64,000 bases of DNA from Oxytricha trifallax (lineage: Eukaryota > Ciliophora > Spirotrichea > Sporadotrichida > Oxytrichidae), in the NCBI GenBank assembly GCA_000711775.1, contig ARYC01002108.1:43643-107642 (forward strand), written 5' to 3'. Positions 12,301-25,222 of this stretch are shown in pieces. Every line of letters begins with the position of its first letter. Within the stretch, counting starts at the first letter, position 1. The notes below the pieces were generated by a model. It searched no databases. It was not told the origin of the DNA and saw nothing but the letters and a program-made list of their open reading frames with translations. Made by a program: the position numbers and the translations under genes.

Positions 12301-15300
12301 GTTTTGTTTCGGGTTTTGTATGTTTGGATAAGTACTGACTAATCTTGATTTAGGATTTTTTATAATCTCTAGCTTAGTTTAAACAATCATTTTCATCATG
12401 TCTACCCATTTGATCTCATCACCATCAAGGAGTAGATCTTCCTTTTCGTCTCTCTAAGCTGCTTCAAAATTCATAATTAAGACACCGACGAAGAGATTCA
12501 TAAAGAATAATGAGCCTATGAATACAAAGGCAATGAAAAAGTATGCATTATTCGCTGATTCACCTTATCTAGGGCCTGTTTCAATTTCTGTTACATCTGT
12601 GTATGCGTAAACAATCAATTTAATTAATTATCTCAGGAAATATTATTTTTGTGGATAAATGAAACTACTGTAATTTCATGTAAAATTGTAGTATTATATA
12701 CTCAATATTTAAATTATAACATTTTATGATGGAGTAAGAAAACAAATCATTTTAAGAGTTTATAATAGGGAAGTATAAGTTTACATTACATCAGGCAATC
12801 CTTCCTAAGTAGCAACCACAAATAAAAAAATCATGGCTTTAGGTACATTGTCAAAATTTTAGTTGAATGTCTTCCATTCAATAATCTTAATTAAAGCAAC
12901 AAAACTAGTAAATTATATGATAAGCAATATTCTCCCCTTACTTTGAAGCAGTCTAGTTTATTTTTAACGATATAAAGATCTACACTGCAGTATTAAAGGT
13001 TTCCAGGAAATAAATTGACTCCCAATATTGCAAACATTAAAAATACAATTATGACTACAACCCCTACATTCAAGATTGCTCCGATGGATGATAGAAGGGC
13101 TGCTACTACAGTTTTCATTGAAGAATTATGTGAAATAAATCTTAAGAGTTTTAGAATACGCAATAGTCTCAAAATTTTGATATTTGGTAGGTTGACTCTA
13201 CTAAATTTAGCATCAATTAGAGATGTAGCCACGATAAAGCAATCTAATTAACTTCAGTTTTCTCTTAGATAAGAGTTTTTAAACTTTAAAAATTAAATAA
13301 TCTTCAATTTTATACAAAATTAGATGATATCCTTTAAAATTCGGCGAGTTTATACATAATGAATCCAAATGCTATACATTTCAAAATTAGCTATAAGGTA
13401 AAGAAGGCCGTGAACACATAATCTAATTATGAAGATATCACAACCTAAAATAATAGTTAAAATTTTCTTGCATGTTTTACCATAGAATTATCTTCAGAGT
13501 ATGGACTTGTAAATTCTATTTTAATTATATTATATTCATGATACAATCTAATAAATTTATAAGTATCGAAAATAAGCTCGAAGCTGCTTAAAATAATGAC
13601 AAACAAGATAAAATTCTCAAATTTAGAGTTTGTGACCATCGAATAAAATTTAATTCTTATTTTGTTTTCCTATAGCTTGATAAAAATAGAGATTTTATTT
13701 ACCTATGAGAACAATTATAGAGCTTTCTGGCACTAAAACTCCAAAGCTTTAGCAAATTTTATAAAATATAATTAATGATTCTCTTGAATTATATTATTGA
13801 TTGGTGAATTTTTAATTTTCAATATAGGTAAGAATAATCAAATGTTATATCCAAATTTAGAAATATCTATTAATTGATTTAAATATTTTGATTTTTAATA
13901 TGGGAATTAAGTAAGCTGCCTAATTATTAAAAATCTTTTGTTAAAGAGTCTCTTCTAGAGATTAAATTTATTTGTCTTTACTTCGCTTAATGAGGAAATA
14001 ATTATAAACTGAAAGTTCCTGAATTTATTTCTTTAAAGCTCTAACATTATTCATAAAATGTAATTTTCTTATAAATTATAGATTCCTTTATCCAAAAATT
14101 TAAATAAATAAGCTCAAGTGATATCTTGCTTGAAAAATTATTATATAAGTTAGCATAAAAATAATTAAAAGTTGTAAAAAATATGCAAAAATATGTTAAA
14201 TGATTCTCTTCACAACTTCAAAGTTATTAAAGCTTATCAAAAATTTATTAATTAAGTTCACTTAAAAGTCAATAGAGAAAGTAAATATAGATAAAAAGAT
14301 ATTACGATTTAGGTTAGGCAAGATTTTATGTTTATAACTTCAAATAACTGATGGTTTTATCTAATCCCGAATTATAAAAACAATGCAATCCCAAAAAAAA
14401 ATTAAATAAATTCTAAAATAACTAAATAATAAACATTAAATTAAGTATAAGTATAAGTCTTGAGAATTAATTTCTAAAAGTTTTTGATTTATATCTTTTA
14501 ATGTTAAATAGCCTTATTAAAACAATAGAATTGTTTTTGTTTATACTCAATACCCTTGAAAAGAACTTTCTTCTGGTCAAGCATTTCGTACCTTTTGCTA
14601 TTTAACGTCTCAATATCAATTTCTTCTGACTCATCTAATATATTATTTAGAGAACCATCGTTCGACCCCGAATTGAAAGTCTTTTTCTTCTTTTTCTATT
14701 TTTTGATTTTATTGTTGTTGCCTATTTTATTTGCCATATCAATGTCAATGTCTTCCAGACCATTAATGAATTCCGCTCCTTCTTTTTATTCTAGATCTTC
14801 TATGCGTTACTTAAAAAATGTATATCAAATAAAAACTTTTTTTAAATTAATTTTCTCTTGCTTCTCTTTTTTCAGCAGTATCATGATCCTCCTCTTCTAC
14901 AGCTGTGAAACTATCAAGCAATATAGCTAGAACAAATTAAGAAGCATGAAATTTCCAATGAAAATACAACTGATAAAGTATATTGAAGAGATAAATTTAT
15001 TCACATCAGAGCCGAAGTCAAAGATTATCAATGTGTTCCAATTCTCAGTTTAAAGCAAAATAAATGAAATCACGAAAGCCTAATTGAAATTGTCGAAATT
15101 ATATCAATATGGTGCTGCTTGTTATTAGAAAGAACCTCCGAATATCTACATTCCTATAATTATTCAATATAAAATTCGTTTTATAATTGAATTTATAGGA
15201 GAGCATAGAAGAATATAAACAAGAATAGGAGCAAAGTTAAGTAAATAAAACTAATAATCGATCTTTGAATGACTGCTATGATATTCATCATTGATTTCAG

Positions 15301-18300
15301 ACCTCTGAGCAACCTAGCCACTCTTAGAACTCTGAATGCTCTGATAATCCTAATTGATCTTAGATCTTTTAAGGCACCTTTACCGCTTAAGAGAACCAGT
15401 TCAACCGTAGATAGAATAACGATTTATCCATCCATATAGTTAAGCTTATCTCTTAGATACTTTGTTATACCAATCCCAAGAATCTTTAAAAGCATCTTGA
15501 AAACAAAAAGGATAAACTTAAGAGCTAATATCATTAAATGCTTAAGCATAACTTAATTTTAGTAAAAAAGAGTATTGCAAAATGTTAAAGCATCAGTAGT
15601 TTCTGGATAAATTCCATAAGAGTCTATAACAAGTACTACAGTGTTTGCACAGACACAAGCAGTCATGAAATTGTCAATCAATGAACTTTTATGTATTTTT
15701 TCAACACTACTCTTGCTCTCTTTAGTTTACCATAAATAACTTTAGGCCGAACTCTAATCTTATTTAGACTGTTAAGAGCTATTCTTTTTCTTTATAAGAA
15801 TCAAATCTTTACATAATATCTTAACCACTCCACTCAACAAAGTCAATCGACCTTGAAATAGCAGCATGCTTTGCTGTTAGAATTTGTTTGTAATAATCTA
15901 GATTTTTATCTATAATATAATCATCTGGTTTCCAAAAAATCCTCATCACCATCTTCTTCTCTGTGTGTTTCGAATTACACTCCGTCAATTCCAAAATTCC
16001 TTTTTTCTTCTATTTCTTTTCTGGAAGTGTAATTACAACCTCTCCTTAACTTCCAATTTTCTAAGGGAGCTTGTTCTAATGAATTGAAGAGAACACCCTT
16101 GACTTTTTAACTTCATCATTTAAACGTTTTAAAATCTGCTTATCTGTTAGAGCTTCAGGTCTTGGCTAGTAATTATTTATTTCTTTTGGAACTTAAACGC
16201 TTTATTCAGTTCCATTCTTTACTGTTTATGATTAGTTAAAATTTTTCATATTAATTTGGTTTAGTTCTTATATTCGTGAACTTTTGTTTTTCTTGTCTGT
16301 ATTTAAGCTGGAAGGTCGAATTGTAACTTTCTTTTGAAATATACTTGTATTTTTGCTTCTTTTACTGCCTCCAGAAAGTTTGGTATTATTTCATTTTAAA
16401 GCTAATCTTTGAGTGTTTCCTCCTAACAATTGCACAGGCATCAGCTCTTAAGATTAGTTAACACTAAGTGATGACTTCTAGCTGATTTCTGATCTTAAAA
16501 AATGATTGAATCGTTATCTTTAAGACCTTCTTTACTCAATAAAAACATGAATTAAGCATGAGGTTCCTCTACTATAGTATCAATCTTTCTTTGAGGATTT
16601 ATTTGATCATAATAATTTTTATTAAGAATTTTGTTCTCATTATGCGGCTTATTTATTACTATTGAAAGAGTACCTGTAACATGTATGATTGATCGATGAT
16701 CCACATTATATTCATCTTCCAATCTTCTCAAAATGGTTTCTTAATTATCATAAGAATCATAGATTTCATTTAGCAGCAGATCTTCAAAGTACTTCTTTTA
16801 AGATTGCACCACTTTCTTTTGATAAGGATTGTATTTTTTTGGTTTTTAAGTTTTAGTTATTGGAGCATCCTTTTAGAAAAACTCTTGTTTCTTTCATTTA
16901 CAAATTAAAAAATACATTAATTCTAGTTAGAGTTAATGTTTTGATGAATAGATTCTTTCAATTTGATATCTCTCTACTCAAAGATGTCATTTACTGAACT
17001 GAATCAATAGTTCATTCATTCTAATTATAAGCTTTTTCTTTTCCTCAGTCAAAATTTTATCCATATCTTGAATCTACACTTTTTCCAATTATTATTTGTT
17101 TAAGTCTTTTTAGATTTTTTTGAGCTCCTTTTCATACCCTTTAACTCTGTTTAAACTTGGAGAGCGCTCTTCATCATAGTCTTCGACGCTCAGCTCATAT
17201 AAAATTGGTAAGTATAATTTTTAATCATTCTTCCTGAAAGATTCCTATTTCTGAGAGTCCTTTTCAAAATCTTGAGTTCCACTTCTCATTAAAAAAGTCT
17301 TTTTGGCTTTCTTAGTCGTCGAAAAACCTGCTCTAAGTTCAATAAATCTTCTTTATTCTGCTCTCAATTTAAGTTCTTTTGAAATTTACTCTGGTGTTTT
17401 ACCGATATGTTTTAAAGCTTGAGAGAAGAACTTTGATCTTCTTTATCTCATCTTTTCTTCCCTATATTAAAAAGTTAAAAAGTTGATTTTTTTTTCAAAT
17501 CATTCTTTAAATGTTATTAAAATGGTAAATTTTTTAGAAAAACTTAACTATATCATGATCATGATTCATTTTTTTATTTATTATTTCAGAATACTTAAAC
17601 CTAAAGTGTTTTTCTTAAAGCCTCTTTCTGACAATGCTCTTACTGTTACAGTATTATTCTTTATTGAAGCACTACCATGGACTTGAGTTCTATTGATGTT
17701 TTGCATCAAATTCAGTGGCTTAATTCTATTTTCATCAGACTTAGACGGTGGCTGCTACGATCTCGATCTTTTCAAAAGCTCTTCTACTTCAGTATCTATG
17801 ATTTCAATTCGCCTCTTCTTTTTACTTGTACATCCCTACAAGAATTTTACAGCTTTTTGCTTGAAACTTTCACTATTCTCCCTTTTAGGTTTTATTGGTT
17901 TTCCCCCTTTTAGAATGTCTTCCTCTTCTTATAAATCGTCGATTGGCTTAAGATTTCTGAACATGTTTTTTTATGGGGATTATGTTGTAAGTCTCTGAAT
18001 CATCATTTTCTTTCCAAGTGTATGCACACCAACACTGGTTCTTAACTGATTATGAGTAGTTGTGAAAGTAGTTATATTTTTAAAGTGTCCATTTAATCCT
18101 CCAGTAACCAAGCGTAAATTTTGCTCGTTTTATGGCTAAATGCCTGATTCACTTACATTTTAAGGCTACTACTGTATCTCCCTGAATTAAAATCTTCGAT
18201 TTTTTATCTTTGACTTTGTTTCAACAGTAGCCATAGTAGATTTTCTTTGGTATTTTACTTCGTTTTGAGGACTTAAATTTTAACTGCTGCTGTCAAATAT

Positions 18301-21300
18301 TTGAACAAGCTCTTCCTCATTTATTTGCCTATTTACTCTCGAACTAGCATAGCTGTTCAAGTTGTCCAAATCTAAGTCATCCTAAAACTCGTCTCCTCTA
18401 AATTCACCATCTCCATTTAATCCCGAATAAAAAATGTTGTAGGGTGTTTATTTTTTTGTTTTGGGATTTTATTAAAATATAACGTTAATGACATATAAAG
18501 TATTATCCCCTTAATTATATGATTTGTATGATAAAAAAATGACTACAAGGTTTAATTTTGTAATTAGCCTAAGTCAAAAAAAATATTTCTGAACACATTT
18601 AAGCAGCATTGACATATTAGAGATATTTATCTCAAAAAACCAATAAATACTCAGCGGAGTAGAATTTTTAATAGATTCCATAATAATAACAATAAAAGGC
18701 TCTCAGAAAAAATGTAATTTAACATCATAAACTGTTTCTATATCTATAAAATTAGATGCCTATAAATACTTATAAATTAAAATTATTTACGAAAATATTA
18801 AATATATAAGTTACAATTAAAAAAATGAAGGCATTATATTTTTTACCAAAAGATTATGCGAAAATTCTATTCTTAAATTAATCATTAAAAATGACCAATT
18901 TAAATTAATAATTCAAGTGAACAATGAGTATTGGTTTTTAGATTATTATCTTCGAAGAAATTAAATATATCAAAGTTCTTGGTAATTTTTTCATAGATTT
19001 CTTTCTTAAGACTTTTTATTTACTCTGAATTAGGCTTCTCTGAAAATTGCTTTGTTTTATTACCAGCAAACCCTCCCATTAAGAGTCTAGCTGAGTTCGG
19101 CTGGTCTTCTTACTGAGGCTATTTTTTAATTTCAAAGACCTATCCTAGCCATGTTGAAACTTTATTTTTTGTTAAGGTTTGAGTTCTGTTGAAACCGCCT
19201 ACAAAAGGTAAAGGTGCACCCTCAATGTCCTTAACTTTCTCATCTGATCTCGCATACTTCTTGTCATCTAGTTTATCTTCATCATCTATTATTGCTGAAA
19301 ATATGGAAAATATTTATATAATCAATACCAATTAATGTTTGCTAAAAATAATATAAATTATTTATTTTAATAATTATGATAGTATTTAAAAAAGAGGCTT
19401 TGACAATCTAAAAAATTGAACCTATTTGTAGAGACTATAATTTAGAGGAATTTAAAAAAAACAAAAAAGATCTCTTTTGAAGTGAGTTAAGAAAAGAATT
19501 TTTTTATAAAAAAATTGACCTTACTGTGATAACCTACCATAAAATCCCTTCATAATCAAAGTTGACTAAATTATATAGCACTCTATAAGAATTTATTTAA
19601 ACAATAATCCAGTCAGATCGTAAGAATGCTCTTGATCATCTTTTTTAATTGCATCCTCATTTTCTCTTCTCCGTGTTTTACCATTAGCTACAAGCAAATT
19701 CAAACCGGATGAGTTTAGTTTTGATATATTCTTTTACATCAATGATGAATTGAATTCAATCAATGAGTTATTGAATGAATTGTCTTGATCCTCAACTCTG
19801 AAGAATGAATTTTGAGTGTTCTTATCGTCTAGTTGTTTAGTGAAATATCTTGAATTGAAGATTTCAGAATAGTTAAGCCTAGATTGCCCTAATTTTGGGT
19901 TAAATTTACTCATCTTAATATTGCGGTTGCTTGTGAAGTGCTCAAGAATTCCTTAAGAGAAACTAAAACTGAGCTGCCTCTTGGAGTTATTTTGTTTTTA
20001 ACATCTCTCTATTTAATTGCAAAATCTATTCTCTTCATAAGCTCTTCAAGCTTGGCTTTGTCTTTCAGTATGCGTTTAGATCTAGGGCTGAGTTCTTAAT
20101 TCTATTCAATTTCTTTTAGCCTTTTTTGTACTTTTGTCAATTTAGGAGTTTGAGCTGCTTCAACTTTTCCTTGGCTAAGTACTTCAAAATTGTCCTCCTA
20201 ACTTTCGTCTCCATAAATCTTTGGCTTTTTTTCTTACCTAAATTTTACTTCTTTTTTCCTTATTTTTATGATGCTCTGCAGTAAATTTACTTTTGATAAT
20301 GGCTAGCGTGAGATTCAACAAGAAAAAGGCTCCATTAAAGACTATAGGTACAAAGAATATGATGATCCACTGTCCAACAGTTTACTCAATTGCAATCATA
20401 ATTGTTTTCCATCCTTCTAGTGTAACTGTCTGAAATATTTGGAGAAAAGCATAGAAAATATTGTCAAAGTTTGTTGCTCCAAAATTGCGGTTTTTCATTG
20501 TCTTTCCGCATTATTGACCAGGAAGACAGTCGCTGCCACCTCCAAATAAAATATCTTTCACATCCACTACTCTTGTTTCTATATCGAAGCATCTGCTCAT
20601 AAGTGCCCCAGAAAACAGTTATACTCCTGCAATTGCAAATATAAGAAAGAAGAATAAAAGCACCAGAATGGTTTCTCTAAGAAGGAGTAATGAACTTACC
20701 AAAGCTTAAACAATAACTCTTAGGCCTTCTATATTAGAAATGGTTTTAAGAGGCCTAATGACTCTGAATGATCTAAGCATACTCAAATTCACTCCTCCTT
20801 CTGATAATATTACAGAAACATATCCTGATACGACAATAAAAAAATCAAGGATGTTCCATGTGTCTCTAAGATAAGCTCCTTTGTTGAATAAGAAGCCATA
20901 TCCAATGATTTTTAGAGCCATTTCTGCTGTATACAAATATTAGAAGATACTCTCACTGAAATCTTAGTAAGCATGCTATTGTTAATTTAAAGGATCGTCT
21001 AAAGCAAGAAATAAAGAGTTTGCTATAATAACCATGATAGACACTGCTTCAAAGCACTTGTTCATAATAATGACCAAAGCAAATCTGTTTATTATAATTC
21101 TTGCTTTCATAAATAGTTTCCTCAAACTCAAGCAAGGACATCTATCATGATAATCATTCACTGCATCAAGAAGATCCTTATCTACTATTCTATAAAAAGC
21201 TAAAGAATTAGCTTCAACATCTTTCTTATTTCTAATATAATCTTTGAACTCGTCAGAATTTTTAGATACCATATAGCCTGTCTTTAAAAATGATTAAAAT

Positions 21301-22007
21301 ATAATCTTTGATGCATGAACATTGGCCATTTTGATGAACTTAGATCTCTCGCTGTCATCGTCAGGATTTGGTTTCTCTTTTAAAATCTCTATCTATGCTA
21401 CTAATACTCAGAGTCCTCTCGAAATTAAAAATATTCATTAGACTCCCTCAATATAACTGGACCTTCGTTTTGAAAAATATCCTCACTTATGGTTTGTTTG
21501 TATATATTCTTCCTGGATGGAATATTCCTGATATTATATTAATCAGCTGAGAAGTTTCTATTATGCCCATTCAAATTTAATTGTGAGCCATCCATCCCAT
21601 CAATCGGGCTTTAGTCTCCATTTAAGTAGGAGTCTTCAATACTTTGCATAGGCTATATTTTATTACCATTTCCTCCTACAGACCCATGCTTCTAGTTGAT
21701 ACTTTACATCTCAGCTATATTTTCTAGATTTATTTTAGGTTTTGTATGTCTCTATGATTTTTGAGTCCCAAATCCTGGAAGTTTTTTGCCTAAAATATTA
21801 TTTTCTTTAGGGTTATTCAAGCTCAAACTTTGAGTTTAGTTCACAGGTATTTATCTTGAATTGTGATTGTTTATTACTTTCTATAAGAAGCCATTTTGGA
21901 GACTTGTCTGAGTTTTAATTTCATTAGTAGTATATTAGCTCATATTTACTATGCTCTAGTAGTTATTGTTTATAATTCTCTAACCCTGTCAACTGAGTTT
22001 GGTTCAT
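9345..22007 (-). CDS. Four-domain voltage-gated Ca2+ channel alpha-1-like subunit (channel 1)
   Basis: ATG at 22007 (complement). A Gln/Asn-rich N-terminus (21300-22000) leads to domain I (20180-21300; S4-like MLRSFRVIRPLKT, pore TLEGWKTI). A long charged I-II linker follows (15900-20180), then domain II (14930-15800; S4 RSIRIIRAFRVLRVARLLRG, pore TENWNT), domain III (12360-13680; S4 LRLLRILKLLRFIS, pore ATQEGLPDV), domain IV (11560-12230; pore TGEDWPTNM) and a C-terminal tail in small exons (9345-11480). One acidic residue per pore loop (E/E/E/E) is the signature of Ca2+-selective channels. In-frame TGA occurs in domain II before the pore, in the S4-S5 region of domain IV where the paralog has Arg, and near the N-terminus; there is a frameshift near 21340. 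IESs split several domains. In ciliates such channels carry depolarising Ca2+ currents in the ciliary membrane; that role is inferred. No TGA was found at the C-terminal end, so the stop is uncertain. Confidence 0.75.
9674..9709 (-). other. Channel 1 intron, 36 nt
   Basis: On the minus strand it starts GTAAAATG and ends AATAG. Splicing joins codons for Tyr-Ser and Asp-Val in one frame. Confidence 0.6.
9842..10703 (-). other. Channel 1 intron enlarged to 862 nt by a foldback element
   Basis: Donor GTAAAAAT follows KNMSFKAW and the acceptor TTAATAG precedes ETNNPKSSDE. The paralogous intron in channel 2 is at the same place (37709-37752) and only 44 nt long. The extra length is the inverted repeat at about 9862-10697. 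Confidence 0.65.
9862..10697. repeat. Foldback element: two arms of about 350 bp
   Basis: The left arm (about 9862-10225) is the reverse complement of the right arm (about 10345-10697) with scattered differences, around a loop of about 120 bp. Matching landmarks: GAACGAGTATAC / GTATACTCGTTC and GACGCGATGATGCTGATGG with its complement. The arms are moderately diverged and carry a short protein-like frame (AMMLMDLMSTDLKDWLTK) on the plus strand of the right arm. No TSD was resolved. Confidence 0.75.
11103..11119 (+). repeat. Internal telomeric tract G4T4G4T4G
   Basis: A perfect GGGGTTTTGGGGTTTTG, 17 nt, matches the hypotrich/Euplotes telomere repeat. Seventeen nucleotides of telomeric repeat is also the length known at TBE transposon ends. 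It sits in the C-terminal part of channel 1, between segments homologous to contiguous sequence in channel 2, so it probably lies inside an IES (about 10840-11160). Confidence 0.7.
11268..11303 (-). other. Channel 1 intron, 36 nt
   Basis: GTATGATA...AATTTAG on the minus strand, between MNLER and DEEDFIYFNELL. The same position carries a 35-nt intron in channel 2 (37990-38024), so the intron predates the duplication. Confidence 0.7.
12610..12783 (-). other. IES in channel 1 domain III pore, TA pointer
   Basis: A 174-bp insert (one TA copy included) splits the Tyr codon after the pore sequence EGLPDVM. Removing it yields PDVMYAYTDVTE, matching PDLMYTYTDITG, which is uninterrupted in channel 2. 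The ends are not GT-AG, so it is not an ordinary intron. Confidence 0.7.
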
Positions 22008-22011
22008 ATTT

Positions 22012-22440
22012 AATATTATTGTAGGAATACATTTGAATTTGGAAAATTAATTATAATTAAATTAAATATAAATCAAAATCGTGGCAGTTAAAGCTGGCCA
22101 ATTTGAACGATCTTGGGCTCATTTGATAGGGAATTTAAAATTAGCAGGACTTTATTATTGGCGGTACTATTTTATCGCATCCCTGGAGCGAGATAACTTG
22201 AGTTTAATTATACACCTCTAAATTCATTAAATTATTCTCCCACATTAAACTCAAGTTATCTCGCTCCAGGGATGCGATAAAATAGTACCGCCAATAGTAA
22301 AGTCCAGCTAATTTTAAATTCCCTATCAAATGAGCCCAAGATCGTTTAAATTGGCTAGCTTTAACTGCCACGATTTTGATTTATATTTAATTTAATTATA
22401 ATTAATTTTCCAAATTCAAATGTATTTCTACAATATTATT
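22012..22440. repeat. Near-perfect palindrome (MITE-like), arms 197 bp
   Basis: Arms 22012-22208 and 22244-22440 are inverted copies with few differences around a 35-bp spacer. It abuts the channel 1 start codon on the upstream side. Landmarks such as TTTTATCGCATCCC and its complement also occur, more diverged, at 26543-26955 and partly at 39560-39820, so it belongs to a small family. No ORF. Confidence 0.85.
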
Positions 22441-22854
22441 ATCATTAAGAATGATAAATCGGGTCAGGCCAATTATTTAATAAATAAGATTTTGGTTGAG
22501 AGTTTAATACATATTTTTGGAATCTGAGATAATGAAAGAGTTATCAAAATTTCCAGTAATAAGATTTACTCCAGAGTTTGCAGAGAAATAAGAATCATCA
22601 GTTAAATTGTTATGCTTCAAATTTGTTATAAATTACGTTAATAATTTGCTACTTTATAGTTTAACAAGCTCTCTATAATTATTTAAGAAAGTAGGATAGT
22701 CTTATTCAAATGTTAGAATTCGCTATGGGTTATATCTATTTTTATCATTTTATTGAGTGCTTCGCTCGAATTTGTTTCCCTAATTTTAGTACTTTAATTA
22801 TTGGTCTTTCCAAAAATATTTTGAGAAATTATTTTATTCTTATTGTGCTTCTCT

Positions 22855-23560
22855 TATTCAGCAAAACTCATTAAATTTACATATCAAAGTATTTAAATCA
22901 TTCGTGATTAATTTTTTATCAATTTATAACTTCATTTTCAAATTAATGCTGCTGTTTATTCAATAATTTATTTATTTGGCTTACTTGATTTTCGATTAAT
23001 TAATGAGATTTTAAATGTTAATTTGAAGATTTAGGTTGTTTGTATTTAAGACAGTGCTGTGAGTTTTTTCTTTCTTTCTCATCATTTCGTTTGGTGGTTT
23101 AGTCCAAGGATTATTTAAATATATAGATATATAACCCAAGGATATAATTAATAGAATCTATTATTGGAATGGGGAGAGTTGGCTAGTTATGATATAGAGG
23201 AAGTCTAAATTTAGCAGTGTTGTTATTTTCAGTTAATGAATTAATTTTAATTCCACCTCCTAAATTAAAACCGTTTTTGTTTTAACATGGGGAATCTATC
23301 ATATTGCTTAGGTCTTCAATCTATTAAATACTATTCACAAAGCATTATAGGCTTGAAATTATTTGATAAAATATAATAAAATCTGATCCAATTTCTTTCT
23401 CTGATCATTATAAATGTCTTTTTATTACAGTTTAAGTTAGTTGGCATTTTTCTTGGATTCATCTAAAAATTCGAACTGATATCTAAATTAAGCTCTTAAG
23501 TGCCATTCAGCCTAATATTTTCGTTTTCAAAGGGTTTTTAAGTGGAATTAAATCCTTAAC
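22855..23560 (-). CDS. Unidentified coding-like region
   Basis: On the minus strand a frame runs about 230 codons with no TGA (TAR as Gln), ending near 22865. It reads like protein, with a stretch NGFNLGGGIKINSLTENN and a Lys/Gln/Asn-rich C-terminal part. No start, domain or homolog recognised. It could be a separate gene or pieces of one separated by IESs. The plus-strand frame at 22531-22650 is weaker and not listed separately. Confidence 0.35.
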
Positions 23561-23722
23561 TTGGATTATTAATAAAATATATAAAATTAGGTAATTTGAG
23601 AAATATATACATTCAAGTTAATTATATATTATTTACAACTGTCATTTATCATATTCAAGGGATTTGCAATTAAAGATTATTAGAAATATATTTAGAATAT
23701 AATTTCAAAATCTCATCACATC

Positions 23723-24115
23723 TTACAACTCAGACAACCAAATCCCATTTTAGCAACCGCCTCAACCCTCCCACTCCTTCAACAGGAAGACAAAATCTTA
23801 TTCTTCGACGACGTGGCTATGGCCATAGCTTACCCAACTGTAACACAGTCCGAAGAATTTTTTTTTTTAAAAGAAAGATGATGAAAGTGGAGAGATCAGC
23901 ACATCGACGATGATCGATAAAAGGTACTTAAATGTTCCTTTTACCCCACTGATCCAAGGGACCCTTTCTACAGATATGTTTGTCATGGAAGGTTCCAAGA
24001 ATTCTTTACTAGATAAAACACCTCTCATAAGGAATTCAATTAGATGGGTTGGACTTTATTTGGTCAAGTCTTAACCTTTAGGCTCACCAACGACCCTCAA
24101 TTACCGACCTAATGA
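23723..24115 (+). CDS. Unidentified gene fragment inside the TIR element
   Basis: The frame reads LQQEDKILFFDDVAMAIAYP, then YPTDPRDPFYRYVCHGRFQE, and ends Leu-Pro-Thr-Gln TGA at 24113-24115. Base composition is clearly coding-like compared with its flanks. Two adjacent TGAs follow a run of T residues near 23870 and may reflect an indel there. No start codon was identified. I do not recognise the family; a small mitochondrial or structural protein is possible but unproven. Confidence 0.4.
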
Positions 24116-24215
24116 ATTCACCTTTTGTGAGATTATCACAAAACGAAAGTATGATGATCACAGATGATTTGAAGTAAGAAATTTTGAGTATTCTTCTCGC
24201 TTGAATGAAATCAAT

Positions 24216-24232
24216 CCCCAAAACCCCAAAAA
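24216..24232 (+). repeat. Internal telomeric tract C4A4C4A5
   Basis: CCCCAAAACCCCAAAAA, 17 nt, lies 100 bp after the TGA of the gene fragment. It is oriented as the left end of a telomere-capped molecule, which is opposite to what a reintegrated chromosome containing the upstream gene would show. Confidence 0.7.
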
Positions 24233-24419
24233 TGCTATTTAATCGCTTAATTTATATTAAAAAAATAAATCATCCAAACCCGCGTTTTTATAATATATAT
24301 CTATTTACTCATTCTCTACTAAAGGTAATTAGTGGCAGTTGTAAATAATACATAATTAACTTGAATGTATATATTTCTCAAATTACCTAATTTTATATAT
24401 TTTATTAATAATATTTAAT

Positions 24420-24735
24420 GTAAAAGAAATATCAAAAATAATTTTAATCGAAGTTTAATACATTCTAGTTTTATTACTTCCCTGGTGAATATTGTTCTCT
24501 AAAGATTTATTACTTTTAAATATATATTTTAAGCGCAAACTTCCCTTAAATTTATATAATTTGATTGTTTCTTTTTGTTGCTGTCGTAGGCACCAATAGC
24601 AGCAGCTGCTCCTCTATCCGACATGATCTCCTTATCTGAAATATTGTCATTGTATGACTCAGAGGGGAGCCCGAGACTACTCGAGCTCTTCATCATTTCA
24701 TCCTCTTTATCCAAGTCCCCTTCGTCATATCTTGA
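24420..24735 (-). CDS. Short unidentified coding segment
   Basis: The minus-strand frame from about 24735 contains a Ser/Asp-rich segment MKSSSSLGLPSESYNDN, then GAAAAIGAYDSNKKKQSN. It stays open with TAR as Gln to about 24420. Likely one macronuclear-destined segment of a gene whose other parts are not adjacent. No domain recognised. Confidence 0.35.
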
Positions 24736-25222
24736 ATATACAATAATATAATCATATACAATAAAGTTAATATCTTGATATTATATTCTAAGATAGTTAT
24801 TGTTAGCTTTAATTATTTGACGCTGACTATCTTTAATTATGACTATCACTTTCCTTTTTATTATTTTAACCCCACTATTGGAATTAATTATAATATTACT
24901 CCCCAATCCGATTATGTAATATCACATAATATCTATGGATAAAGGAATCAAATAAATTATATTATTAAATCTATTGCTAGGAAGGATCAGCAATATTTTA
25001 ACTTCAAATACTAGAATTAAAATAATTTGCTTTATAAAAATCAAAATTATTTTTGAAATTACTTTAGTTTAATTGGAATTAATTATTATTAAGCGAGTAT
25101 AATTAAAATGGGGAGATTGTTAATCAAATAGAATTATGTTGATTATCAATATATATAAATTTAGATCAAACAGTCACTAATTTGAATTAAGTTTAACTAT
25201 ATGCTTATTTAATTTTAATTTA

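Larger units (their letters stand above)
23565..24412. mobile_element. Element with 77-bp terminal inverted repeats enclosing a gene fragment
   Basis: Inverted repeats at 23565-23641 and 24336-24412 match almost base for base (TAGGTAATTTGAGAAATATA and its complement). Between them lie a GC-richer coding segment (23723-24115), a C4A4 tract (24216-24232) and an AACCCGCGTTTTT motif resembling one near the TBE-like end at 1850. No transposase seen. It may be a non-autonomous TIR element that captured or landed on a gene piece. Confidence 0.6.

Noticed and set aside
13015-13251. Plus-strand open frame of 78 codons in the channel 1 region
   Set aside because: It is the complement of the domain III S4-S5 coding sequence, which is strongly conserved on the minus strand.
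14556-14930. Plus-strand open frame of 124 codons rich in Ser and Phe
   Set aside because: The minus strand here reads as the charged II-III linker of channel 1 following domain II; the plus-strand frame is its shadow.
24216-24232. Reintegrated somatic nanochromosome
   Set aside because: The C4A4 tract is to the right of the gene fragment, where a captured chromosome would show G4T4.
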